Positions 16,288 to 22,781 are shown, counted from the first letter of the stretch. The stretch: DNA of 22,989 nucleotides from an uncultured Collinsella sp. (GCA_902464035.1 CABQHT010000029.1:1-22989), one strand, 5' to 3'. The notes: generated by a model from the sequence alone, not told the origin. Numbers and translations: made by a program.

Positions 16288-17181
16288 ATGCAAGAACATA
16301 GATCCGTGCAGGGGTCATTTGATCTGCATATGCATTCAGTTTATTCCGATGGTTCTCAATCGGTGCAGACATTGATTACCGAGGCTCGTGAGCGGGGTCT
16401 TTCGGGTATTGCCGTTACCGATCACGACAGTTTGCGCCAGCTGTCGTCCGTACGCGCCGAAGCCCGCAAGATGGGTTTTCCCGTGATTGCGGGTGTTGAA
16501 GCTTCTTGCATTGACGCGGAAACCGGACGCAAGATCCATATTCTTTGCTACGGTCTCGCGGCTACGGCGGATGAATCTGGTCCGCTTGAGCTCTTGGTAA
16601 ACGAAACGCTTGCCCGCCGTACTGCCAACACTCTGTGGCAGGCATGGACGCTCGAGCGTACAGGGATAGCCCCCTGCGGGCGAAAAGCATCGGTGGCTGA
16701 CGTGGTCGAAGTCTCGCGGGCAAGCACTGGTGTCTACAAACAGCACGTCATGCAGGCGCTTACGGGGTTGGGCTATCGCGATGGCGAATATCAGCGCGTG
16801 TATCGTCGGTTATTTAAAAACGGCGGTATTGCCGAGCGTGACATTTCCTATCCCGACGCACTTGCAATTGTGCGGGCTGCTCGCGAACAGGGCGGCGTGC
16901 CCGTGCTCGCACATCCCCAGCAGATGGACTCGTGGGGGGCTATCCCCGCACTTGTTAAGGCGGGTCTGATGGGCATCGAGGCGTTTCATCCCGATAACGA
17001 TGCCGTTGCGACCGAAGAGGCCTTTAGACTTGCACGACAGTACGGAATCTTGTGCACCGGCGGTAGCGATTACCATGGGCGCTATGGCGCCCCCGAGTGC
17101 GTCGGGGCTTGTTTCATCACGCCGGATGAAGCCGGCGAGTCCGTTGCGCAGCTGTTCGACCAAGAACGCCTGCTTGCTTAG
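16288..17181 (+). CDS. PHP-family cyclic phosphate/phosphomonoester hydrolase (PhnPP-like)
   Basis: A 297-residue PHP metallophosphoesterase. Ligands are visible: FDLHMHSVYSDG (His14, His16, Asp21), TDHDS (Asp45, His46), GVEAS (Glu71), HIL (His84), VLAHPQQ, and TGGSDYHG near the C-terminus. This family includes the Eggerthella lenta enzyme described as PhnPP, which hydrolyses 5-phosphoribosyl 1,2-cyclic phosphate sequentially to ribose 5-phosphate and phosphate. Placement between phnL and phnO, in an operon lacking both phnP and phnN, fits that role. It is embedded with 9-nt and 11-nt gaps and GGAGGG upstream of the ATG. A broader nucleotide 3',5'-bisphosphate phosphatase activity is the main alternative. 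Confidence 0.85.
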   Translation: MQEHRSVQGSFDLHMHSVYSDGSQSVQTLITEARERGLSGIAVTDHDSLRQLSSVRAEARKMGFPVIAGVEASCIDAETGRKIHILCYGLAATADESGPLELLVNETLARRTANTLWQAWTLERTGIAPCGRKASVADVVEVSRASTGVYKQHVMQALTGLGYRDGEYQRVYRRLFKNGGIAERDISYPDALAIVRAAREQGGVPVLAHPQQMDSWGAIPALVKAGLMGIEAFHPDNDAVATEEAFRLARQYGILCTGGSDYHGRYGAPECVGACFITPDEAGESVAQLFDQERLLA

Positions 17182-17192
17182 GGGGTCCAAAG

Positions 17193-17615
17193 ATGACAGT
17201 TCGAACGGCGACTGTTGCCGATTCCGACGCGGTGTACGAGCTCATGTGCCAGCTTGAGGACACTCGATTTGACCGATTGACGTTCTGTAGGCGTTTTGGC
17301 TGGCAGCTTGCCCGTCAACCATTTTTCGCTTTTGTGCTCGAGGAGGATGACGTTGTCGGGTTTGTGAACGTGCGCGTCGAGCGGCAGCTTCACCATGAAC
17401 ACCCCGTGGCCGAGATTTGCGAGCTCGTGGTTGACAAGGGATACCGTGGTGGTGGACGCGGGACACTGCTGCTTGAGAGAGCCATTGCGTGTGCACGAGA
17501 GCAGGGATGCGAGGTTATCGAGGTGACCTCAAATGCCGCACGGTTGGATGCTCACCGGTTTTACGAGAATCACGGCATGAAGAGGACGCATACTAAATTC
17601 ATGATGGGGCTGTGA
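17193..17615 (+). CDS. phnO: Aminoalkylphosphonate N-acetyltransferase PhnO (GNAT)
   Basis: A 140-residue GNAT acetyltransferase. E. coli PhnO acetylates 1-aminoalkylphosphonates and 2-aminoethylphosphonate, allowing or detoxifying their passage through C-P lyase. The match extends along the whole length: R.AT..D.DAVYEL.CQL near the start, the LHHEHPVAEICELVV strand, the acetyl-CoA loop YRGGGRGTLLL, and the C-terminal DAHRFYENHGM. Length is the same as PhnO (about 144). It closes the phn operon, with no clear terminator after it. The substrate assignment rests on this similarity plus context. Confidence 0.88.
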   Translation: MTVRTATVADSDAVYELMCQLEDTRFDRLTFCRRFGWQLARQPFFAFVLEEDDVVGFVNVRVERQLHHEHPVAEICELVVDKGYRGGGRGTLLLERAIACAREQGCEVIEVTSNAARLDAHRFYENHGMKRTHTKFMMGL

Positions 17616-17668
17616 GAACCCTTAAATGTATGTGCAATAACGCTTGCCAACTTTTTCAAAAATAGTTC

Positions 17669-17697
17669 TTGCGTTCGCGCTGGCGCTCCGTTATTCT
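17669..17697 (+). promoter_or_regulatory. tRNA-Leu promoter
   Basis: -35 TTGCGT (17669-17674), 17-bp spacer, -10 TATTCT (17692-17697). Transcription would begin about 5 nt before the tRNA 5' end. Confidence 0.8.
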
Positions 17698-17708
17698 AAT
17701 TCCTGCAC

Positions 17709-17795
17709 GCGGGCGTGGCGGAATTGGCAGACGCGTACGGTTCAGGTCCGTATGGGGGCAACCCCATGAAGGTTCAAGTCCTTTCGCCCGCACCA
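17709..17795 (+). tRNA. tRNA-Leu (anticodon CAG)
   Basis: Class II tRNA of 87 nt with encoded CCA. Acceptor stem GCGGGCG/CGCCCGC, anticodon loop TTCAGGT flanked by TACGG/CCGTA, long variable arm TGGGGGCAACCCCA, and T-arm AGGTTCAAGTCC. It reads CUG codons. Confidence 0.97.
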
Positions 17796-17806
17796 TTAAA
17801 TGAAAG

Positions 17807-17834
17807 AGCTCCCAGCAATGGGAGCTTTTTTGTT
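17807..17834 (+). terminator. tRNA-Leu terminator
   Basis: Stem AGCTCCCA / TGGGAGCT with a GCAA tetraloop and a run of Ts, 11 nt after the tRNA end. Confidence 0.92.
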
Positions 17835-18023
17835 TTGGGCCCATCGCGGGGACTTGAACCTGCGAAGGAGCGAGCGTAAAGAAAACGCGGAGCGTTTTTA
17901 GCGAGCTGGCGAGGACGCCGGCAGGCGGCCGAAGCCGGTGCGGATCCGCGAAGCGGATACGCGGACGTCCTTTCGCTCGCACCATTACATGAAAGAGCTC
18001 CCAGCAATGGGAGCTTTTTTGTT
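17835..18023 (+). repeat. tRNA-Leu tail repeat unit (189 bp)
   Basis: Same architecture as the 186-bp units at 1-372, but with leucine-specific parts. GGACTTGAACCT (17850-17861) is exactly complementary to the T-arm of the adjacent tRNA-Leu (17770-17781). Then come the hairpins CCT-gcga-AGG, AAAACGC-gga-GCGTTTT and ATCCGC-gaa-GCGGAT, and a copy of the tRNA-Leu 3' tail including CACCA (17967-17984, one C-to-T change). A second copy of the GCAA-loop terminator (17996-18023) follows. The tail-plus-terminator copies are offset by 189 bp. Confidence 0.85.
17996..18023 (+). terminator. Duplicate tRNA-Leu-type terminator
   Basis: Same 8-bp stem AGCTCCCA/TGGGAGCT, GCAA loop and T-run as at 17807, 189 bp downstream. 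It sits 60 bp before the SPFH gene. Confidence 0.88.
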
Positions 18024-18083
18024 ATGCGCGGTCGCCTCGGACGGGTATCCTAATGCCAACGTGCGCCTATCAGAGGAGAAACC

Positions 18084-19022
18084 ATGCTGTTTTCCGGTAT
18101 CATCGCTGCCCTTACCAGTCTTTTGATCCCTATCATCATCCTGTTGCTGCTTCTCCCTAACGCCTGCTATGTCGTCGAGCAGCAACATGCCGTGATTATC
18201 GAGCGCCTGGGCAAGTTCAACCGTATCGTCAACGCGGGTTTCCACCTGAAGGTGCCCGTGATCGACCGCAAGGCCGCCACGGTGAGCCTGCGCACCATGA
18301 AAAACGGTTTTGGCATCGACGTTAAGACCCAGGACAACGTGACCATCGGCCTCGAGGTCTCCGCGCAGTATCACGTGAGCTACGACATGGGTGCGGGTCC
18401 GGCGGATTCGGGCATCTACAAGAGCTACTACATGCTGCAGGAGCCCGTCGATCAGATGCGCGACTTCATCACCGATGCCCTGCGCTCCTCGATTCCCGTC
18501 TATACGCTCGACGAGGTCTTTGCCAAGAAGGACGACATCGCCAAGGACGTCAACGCTACCGTTTCCGAGCAGATGGCCGCCTACGGCTTCACCCTCGTGT
18601 CGACACTCATCACCAAAATCGCGCTGCCGACCGAGGTCGAGAACTCCATGAACGACATCAACGCCGCCCAGCGCAAGCGCGCCGCGGCGCAAGAGCTTGC
18701 CGAGGCCGACCGCATCAAACGCGTCACCGAGGCGACCGCCGAGGCCGAGGCTATGGAAAAGGCCGGCGAGGGAATCGCCAACCAGCGCAAGGCCATCGCA
18801 TTGGGCATCAAGGATTCGCTTGAGATTATCCAGGAGACGGGCGTTGGCAACGACGAGGCCAACCAACTGTTCATGTTTACGCAGTGGACCGAGATGATGA
18901 CGGAGTTCGCCCGTACGGGTAAAAACTCGACGGTCGTGCTGCCGAGCGACTTTTCGCAGTCAGCCTCGATGTTTGAGCAGATGCTGGCCGCAGGCAAGGT
19001 CCAGGGCGATTCGAAGGAGTAG
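18084..19022 (+). CDS. SPFH/Band 7 (stomatin-like) membrane protein
   Basis: A 312-residue protein with an N-terminal hydrophobic anchor (about residues 5-28), then an SPFH/prohibitin domain. That domain opens VEQQHAVIIERLGKFNRIVNAGFHLKVPVID and continues through VKTQDNVTIGLEVSAQYHV. An Ala/Glu/Arg-rich coiled-coil helix follows (AAQRKRAAAQELAEADRIKRVTEATAEAEAMEKAGEG in part). Such proteins oligomerise on membranes and organise microdomains or regulate proteases. No NfeD-type partner is next to it. AGGAG lies 6 nt before the ATG. The rlmH gene starts 6 nt after its stop. The function in this organism cannot be specified. Confidence 0.9.
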   Translation: MLFSGIIAALTSLLIPIIILLLLLPNACYVVEQQHAVIIERLGKFNRIVNAGFHLKVPVIDRKAATVSLRTMKNGFGIDVKTQDNVTIGLEVSAQYHVSYDMGAGPADSGIYKSYYMLQEPVDQMRDFITDALRSSIPVYTLDEVFAKKDDIAKDVNATVSEQMAAYGFTLVSTLITKIALPTEVENSMNDINAAQRKRAAAQELAEADRIKRVTEATAEAEAMEKAGEGIANQRKAIALGIKDSLEIIQETGVGNDEANQLFMFTQWTEMMTEFARTGKNSTVVLPSDFSQSASMFEQMLAAGKVQGDSKE

Positions 19023-19028
19023 GCACGC

Positions 19029-19499
19029 GTGAAGTACACCGTAGTTTGCGTCGGCAAGCTCAAGGAGCGCTTTTGGAAGGATGCCTGCGCCGAGTACACC
19101 AAGCGCCTGGGTGCCTATGCCAAGGTGGATATCCGCGAGGTGGCCGATATCGACCCAGCCAAGGCGGGCGGTGTGGATGCCGCGCGTGACAAGGAGGGGG
19201 CGGCGATTCTTGCTGCCTTGCCGTCTCGAGCGCATGTGATCCTGCTGGCTATCGAGGGCAAGGAGCGTTCGAGTGAGGAGCTCTCGGCTCGGCTCGACGA
19301 TCTTATGCTGCGAGGCAGCAGCGACATTGCCTTTGTAATCGGCGGTTCGGACGGCGTGAGTGATGAGGTGCGCGCCCGCGCCGACGAGATGCTCAGCTTT
19401 GGACGCATTACCTTGCCGCATAACCTGGCGCGTGTGGTGCTGCTGGAGCAGATTTACCGTGCCTGCAAGATCAGTCGTGGCGAGCCGTATCACAAATAG
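19029..19499 (+). CDS. rlmH: 23S rRNA (pseudouridine1915-N3)-methyltransferase RlmH
   Basis: A 156-residue SPOUT methyltransferase that modifies pseudouridine 1915 in helix 69 of 23S rRNA, acting on assembled 70S ribosomes. It carries the family motifs VGKLKERFWKDACAEYTKRL at the N-terminus, AIEGKERSSEELS, FVIGGSDGVSDEV (cofactor-binding knot) and the C-terminal LEQIYRACKISRGEPYHK. Length is exactly that of the family. It starts with GTG and has GAAGGAG 8 nt upstream, inside the last codons of the SPFH gene, so the two are likely coupled. Confidence 0.97.
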   Translation: MKYTVVCVGKLKERFWKDACAEYTKRLGAYAKVDIREVADIDPAKAGGVDAARDKEGAAILAALPSRAHVILLAIEGKERSSEELSARLDDLMLRGSSDIAFVIGGSDGVSDEVRARADEMLSFGRITLPHNLARVVLLEQIYRACKISRGEPYHK

Positions 19500-19572
19500 G
19501 TCGGCAATACGAAACAATGGCGTGGGACAATACCTTTCGTTTTGAGGAATGTGTCTGAAAGGACTATGTGAT

Positions 19573-20343
19573 ATGAAGATTGGATTTGTCGGTTTTGGCA
19601 ATATGGCGAGCGCTATGGCCGATGGCTGGATCGCTGCCGGTGTAGCTGCGAGCGACATGTGCGCCTGCGCGGGTCGCTACGACGCACTGGTTGAGCGCTG
19701 CGAGGCGCGCGGTATGGCCGCTTGCCACGATGCCGCCGAGGTTGTCTCCGCATCCGATATCGTGGTCGCTGCGGTCAAGCCGTACATGATCGAGAAGGTA
19801 TTTGCCCCGCTCAAGGATGCTTTTGCCAAAAAGGTCGTTCTGTCGGTTGCCTGGACCTGGGACAGTGCCAAGTGGGAGCAGGTCCTGCCGGGAGTCGCGC
19901 ATATCTCGACGGTGCCCAACACGCCGGTTTCGGTGGGCGAGGGTGTCATCGCCTGCGAGAAGTCCTCTACGCTCAACGGCGAGCAGCGTGCTGTTGTGCT
20001 CGATCTGCTCGGTAAGCTTGGCGCTGTCGTCGAGCTCGATACGAGCCTGCTGTTTGTGGGCGGCACGGTGGGTGGTTGCGCTCCGGCGTTTGTCGCCATG
20101 GCAATCGAGGCCCTGGGCGATGCGGCGGTCAAGCACGGTATCCCGCGTGCGGATGCTTATCGCATTGTGAGCCAGATGGTGCTGGGTACGGCAAAGCTGC
20201 AGCTCGCAACCGGTCAGCATCCCGCAGTGATGAAGGATGCCGTGTGCTCGCCCGGTGGTGCCACCATCAAGGGCGTCGTTGCGCTCGAGGACGCCGGCAT
20301 GCGCAGCGCCCTAGTCAAGGCAATCGACGCAACCCTCCAGTAA
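19573..20343 (+). CDS. proC: Pyrroline-5-carboxylate reductase
   Basis: A 256-residue enzyme catalysing NAD(P)H-dependent reduction of 1-pyrroline-5-carboxylate to proline, the last step of proline synthesis. The Rossmann motif GFVGFGNMASAM opens the protein, with AVKPYMIEKV and PNTPVSVGEG following. The C-terminal signature SPGGATIKGVVALEDAGMRSALVKA contains the conserved substrate-binding region. The start at 19573 puts GAAAGGA about 10 nt upstream and begins directly with the nucleotide fold. The ATG at 19549 would add eight unsupported residues. It converges on the small minus-strand gene across an inverted-repeat element. Confidence 0.95.
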   Translation: MKIGFVGFGNMASAMADGWIAAGVAASDMCACAGRYDALVERCEARGMAACHDAAEVVSASDIVVAAVKPYMIEKVFAPLKDAFAKKVVLSVAWTWDSAKWEQVLPGVAHISTVPNTPVSVGEGVIACEKSSTLNGEQRAVVLDLLGKLGAVVELDTSLLFVGGTVGGCAPAFVAMAIEALGDAAVKHGIPRADAYRIVSQMVLGTAKLQLATGQHPAVMKDAVCSPGGATIKGVVALEDAGMRSALVKAIDATLQ

Positions 20344-20495
20344 ACCGACCAAAAAGGGACAGGTTTATGTTGGCAGGTTTTTCCTGCGGTTTTGTCCTTT
20401 TAGCGAAAAGCGCCCCACAACTGGCTCAATTCCAGTTGCGGGGCGCTTGCGTTTGCCCAGATAAAACCGACCAAAATAAACCTGTCCCTTTTTGG
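20342..20495. repeat. MITE-like inverted-repeat element, about 154 bp
   Basis: Perfect 19-bp terminal inverted repeat CCAAAAAGGGACAGGTTTA (20349-20367) against TAAACCTGTCCCTTTTTGG (20477-20495). A 13-bp direct repeat AAACCGACCAAAA occurs at 20342-20354 and 20464-20476, so the right end carries the motif both direct and inverted. There is a large central hairpin (20409-20447) and no coding capacity. No target duplication was obvious. Non-autonomous mobile origin is inference. Confidence 0.6.
20409..20447. terminator. Long hairpin between convergent genes, probable terminator (mainly minus strand)
   Basis: AGCGCCCC-A-CAACTGG pairs with CCAGTTG-C-GGGGCGCT around a CTCAATT loop. Read on the minus strand it is followed by TTTTCG, suiting termination of the 57-aa gene. 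The + side has only CTTGCGTTT, a weak U-tract for proC. Confidence 0.6.
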
Positions 20496-20499
20496 CGAG

Positions 20500-20673
20500 T
20501 TAGTCCCAGAAGCTGTTTTCTTCGTCCTCGGACTTGGGGCCGCGGTCGACATACATCTTATGGGTGCGCTTCTCCATTACAAAGGCAAGAATCGCAAACA
20601 GCAGGATGCCGCCGGCGAAAAGGATGGCAAAACCGGTGCGGGTGCCAAACAAAAAGGAAAAAACTGCGTCCAT
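20500..20673 (-). CDS. Small single-pass membrane protein, 57 aa
   Basis: The only minus-strand gene I support. It encodes 57 residues starting MDAVFSFLFGTRTG, followed by a hydrophobic segment of about 19 residues (FAILFAGGILLFAILAFVM, 15-33). Then comes a basic EKRTHK turn and an acidic tail ending SEDEENSFWD. The profile predicts one transmembrane helix with a cytoplasmic charged tail. The ATG at 20673-20671 is preceded by AAGAAGG at a proper spacing, and it diverges from serS with a shared promoter region. I do not recognise the family. Its short length means ORF callers with a 60-aa cutoff miss it. It could be a small accessory subunit of a membrane complex, but nothing here shows which. 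Confidence 0.72.
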   Translation of the reverse strand: MDAVFSFLFGTRTGFAILFAGGILLFAILAFVMEKRTHKMYVDRGPKSEDEENSFWD

Positions 20674-20697
20674 TGGGTGCCTTCTTGCGTAGTTGAG

Positions 20698-20755
20698 TTG
20701 GGTCGTAAACGCTCATAAGTATATACTTGCCCATACATGTACAAGGTTGCAACCT
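20698..20755. promoter_or_regulatory. Divergent promoter region with stacked palindromes (serS / small membrane protein)
   Basis: For serS, -35 TTGGGT (20698-20703), 18-bp spacer, -10 TATACT (20722-20727). The -10 lies in the perfect palindrome AAGTATATACTT (20717-20728), so a mirror TATACT faces the minus-strand gene, with TTGTAC 15 bp away as a weaker -35. Two further palindromes follow: TACATGTA (20734-20741) and AGGTTGCAACCT (20744-20755). Confidence 0.55.
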
Positions 20756-20784
20756 AAATGGAATGTATATCGCCGGAGGATCTA

Positions 20785-22068
20785 ATGCTTGATATCAAGT
20801 TTGTTCGCGAGAACCCCGATGCCATCGATGTCGCCATGGCTAACCGCCAGACGTCTTGGGATCGCGAGAAGTTCTTTGAGCTCGACGACGAGCGTCGTGC
20901 CGTCATCACCGAGGTCGAGGAACTTCAAGCCACGCGCAACGCCGAGTCCAAGAAGATCGGCGCCCTGATGAAGGAGGGCAAGAAGGACGAGGCCGAGGCC
21001 GCCAAGGAGGCCGTGCGCGCCGTCAACGAGAAGATTGACGGTCTGGCCGAGCGCCGCACCGCCCTCGAGCAGGAGCAGTACGACTTCATGGCTCACCTGC
21101 CCAACATTCCGTGCGATGCCACCCCGTACGGCAAGGACGAGGACGAGAACATCGAGCGCCGTCGTTGGGGCACCCCGCGCGAGTTCGACTTCGACTTTAA
21201 GCCGCACTGGGATCTGGGCACCGACCTCGACATCCTTGACTTCGAGCGCGGCAACAAGCTCTCCGGCAGCCGCTTCACCGTTCTCGGTGGCGCCGGTGCC
21301 CGTCTTGAGCGCGCCCTCATCAACTTCTTCCTCGATACGCACACCAGCCGTGGTTTTAAGGAGTGGTGGCCGCCCATCGTCGTCAAGCGTCAGACCATGT
21401 TCGGCACGGGCCAGCTGCCCAAGTTCGAGGACGACGCCTATCACGTCTCGGGCGACAACTTCCTGATCCCCACCGCCGAGGTCGTGCTCACCAACCTGCA
21501 CGCCGGTGAGGTCCTCGACGCCGACACCCTGCCGCGCCGCTACACCGCCTTCACCCCCTGCTTCCGCGAGGAGGCCGGTTCCGCCGGTCGCGACACCCGT
21601 GGCATCATCCGTCAGCACGAGTTCGACAAGGTCGAGATGGTCAAGTTCGCTAAGCCGGAGGAGTCCGACGAGGAGCTCGAGAGCATGACCGCCGAGGCCG
21701 AGTTCCTGCTGCAGCAGCTGGGTCTTCCGTATCGCGTGATTAGCCTGTGCACCGGCGACCTGGGCTTCTCCGCCCGTCAGACCTACGACGTCGAGGTCTG
21801 GCTGCCGAGCTACAACGCCTACAAGGAGATCAGCTCCTGCTCCAACTGCGGTGACTTCCAGGCCCGTCGCGCCAACATCAAGTATCGCGACCCCGAGAAC
21901 TTCAAGGGTTCGCGCTATCTGCACACCCTCAACGGTTCCGGTCTGCCGGCTGGCCGTACCATGGCAGCCATTCTGGAGAACTACCAGAACGCTGACGGCA
22001 CCATCACGATCCCCGAGGTTCTGCGTCCCTACATGGGCGGCCTCGAGAAGATCGAGCCGGTCGCGTAG
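20785..22068 (+). CDS. serS: Seryl-tRNA synthetase
   Basis: A 427-residue class II synthetase that charges tRNA-Ser and also supplies Ser-tRNA-Sec where present. The N-terminal part is the long antiparallel coiled-coil arm (about residues 30-100, rich in Glu/Lys/Ala) that reads the tRNA long variable arm. Motif 2 is FREEAGSAGRDTRGIIRQHEF, and motif 3 is NGSGLPAGRTMAAILENYQ with the conserved Arg. The start at 20785 is preferred to the ATG at 20758 because GGAGG lies 5 nt upstream and MLDIKFVRENPD is the family start. Codon bias is extreme, as for highly expressed genes. A terminator follows. Confidence 0.97.
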   Translation: MLDIKFVRENPDAIDVAMANRQTSWDREKFFELDDERRAVITEVEELQATRNAESKKIGALMKEGKKDEAEAAKEAVRAVNEKIDGLAERRTALEQEQYDFMAHLPNIPCDATPYGKDEDENIERRRWGTPREFDFDFKPHWDLGTDLDILDFERGNKLSGSRFTVLGGAGARLERALINFFLDTHTSRGFKEWWPPIVVKRQTMFGTGQLPKFEDDAYHVSGDNFLIPTAEVVLTNLHAGEVLDADTLPRRYTAFTPCFREEAGSAGRDTRGIIRQHEFDKVEMVKFAKPEESDEELESMTAEAEFLLQQLGLPYRVISLCTGDLGFSARQTYDVEVWLPSYNAYKEISSCSNCGDFQARRANIKYRDPENFKGSRYLHTLNGSGLPAGRTMAAILENYQNADGTITIPEVLRPYMGGLEKIEPVA

Positions 22069-22091
22069 ATTGGCTGCATAAGCGATTTGCT

Positions 22092-22120
22092 AGGGCACTC
22101 CTTTTTGGGGTGCCCTTTTT
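22092..22120 (+). terminator. serS terminator
   Basis: Stem AGGGCACTCC / GGGGTGCCCT with a TTTTT loop, followed by TTTTT, 24 nt after the stop codon. Confidence 0.9.
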
Positions 22121-22166
22121 GTGTGCGGCCATACCATGCTGTGCGGACAGCTCAATAGAAAACACA

Positions 22167-22206
22167 CGAACAACTGTTCTGTATACAGCCATCTACCTGC
22201 TATGCT
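22167..22206 (+). promoter_or_regulatory. LexA-box-like site and extended -10 promoter
   Basis: CGAAC-aact-GTTCT (22167-22180) matches the Gram-positive/actinobacterial SOS-box pattern CGAAC-N4-GTTCG at all but the last base. It is followed by the palindrome CTGTATACAG (22179-22188) and an extended -10, TGC-TATGCT (22198-22206), in front of the 125-aa gene. The box would overlap the -35 region, a position suited to repression. Confidence 0.5.
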
Positions 22207-22239
22207 TTTGCTAAATAAGAGCGAGAGAAAGGGGACGCG

Positions 22240-22617
22240 ATGGAGCTGTTTGATGATCGGGTGGTTTTGTTTGAGAGCGACGAGGGCGGGGAGTACCTGC
22301 TTGTGACGTGTGAGCCGTCTGGCATGGGTGGCCTGGTGGTTCGACAGACGAGCGAGGGGCCGTTGACGCAATGGTGCTACGAGGAGTCGCCTCATGCGGT
22401 TGAGACGTTTGTGGCGCACGAGGGGCTTGTGGCCCTAGAGCATTTCTATGGCGTCCAGACATCTAATCAGGTTGCTCGCATGTTGAGCATCTCGTTTGCC
22501 GATTATGATTGTGCCCAGCGGGTGAGATCGCTCCTGAGGGAACTTGATGCTAAGTTTGACGTGATCGAAAAGCCAATCGATCGTACGGGGAATGGCGGTA
22601 TATGCGGAGCAGCATGA
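22240..22617 (+). CDS. Uncharacterised 125-aa protein
   Basis: I do not recognise this protein. It is 125 residues, soluble, with no signal peptide or membrane segment. The N-terminal half is predicted to be beta-rich (DDRVVLFESDEGGEYLLVTCEPSG, in part), with Trp and two Cys (33-46 region). The C-terminal half looks helical (CAQRVRSLLRELDAKFDVIEK), ending GGICGAA. GAAAGGGG lies 6-7 nt before the ATG. It stands alone between the serS terminator and the tRNA-Arg promoter. The upstream LexA-like box suggests possible DNA-damage control. The reading frame and start are convincing; the function is not assigned. Confidence 0.75.
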   Translation: MELFDDRVVLFESDEGGEYLLVTCEPSGMGGLVVRQTSEGPLTQWCYEESPHAVETFVAHEGLVALEHFYGVQTSNQVARMLSISFADYDCAQRVRSLLRELDAKFDVIEKPIDRTGNGGICGAA

Positions 22618-22653
22618 CAAGACTGCGTTCCACAAAAAAGTTTGAAATTGTGC

Positions 22654-22682
22654 TTGACTCCAATAAGCTAAAGTGGTTTTAT
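22654..22682 (+). promoter_or_regulatory. First tRNA-Arg promoter
   Basis: -35 TTGACT (22654-22659), 17-bp spacer, -10 TTTTAT (22677-22682; TTTATA one base on is equally possible). Confidence 0.7.
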
Positions 22683-22694
22683 ATGTCTTGCGCT

Positions 22695-22771
22695 GCGGCG
22701 TTACCTCAGCTGGATAGAGGGTCTGACTACGAATCAGAACGTCATAGGTTCGAATCCTATACGCCGCACCA
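22695..22771 (+). tRNA. tRNA-Arg (anticodon ACG)
   Basis: 77 nt with encoded CCA. Acceptor stem GCGGCGT/ACGCCGC, anticodon loop CTACGAA within TCTGA/TCAGA, T-arm AGGTTCGAATCC. The anticodon A34 would be deaminated to inosine to read CGU/CGC/CGA. Confidence 0.97.
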
Positions 22772-22781
22772 ATTGAAATTG

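Noticed and set aside
17616..17668. Terminator for the phn operon
   Set aside because: The AACTTTTTCAAAAATAGTT stretch can fold weakly but lacks a GC stem; I do not call it a terminator.
20758..20784. Longer serS start at ATG 20758
   Set aside because: It would place GGAGG inside the gene and add nine residues not found at the SerRS N-terminus.
20782..21924. 380-aa minus-strand open frame opposite serS
   Set aside because: Repetitive Val/Gly/Leu composition, a mirror of the serS GAG/GCC codons. No start signals.
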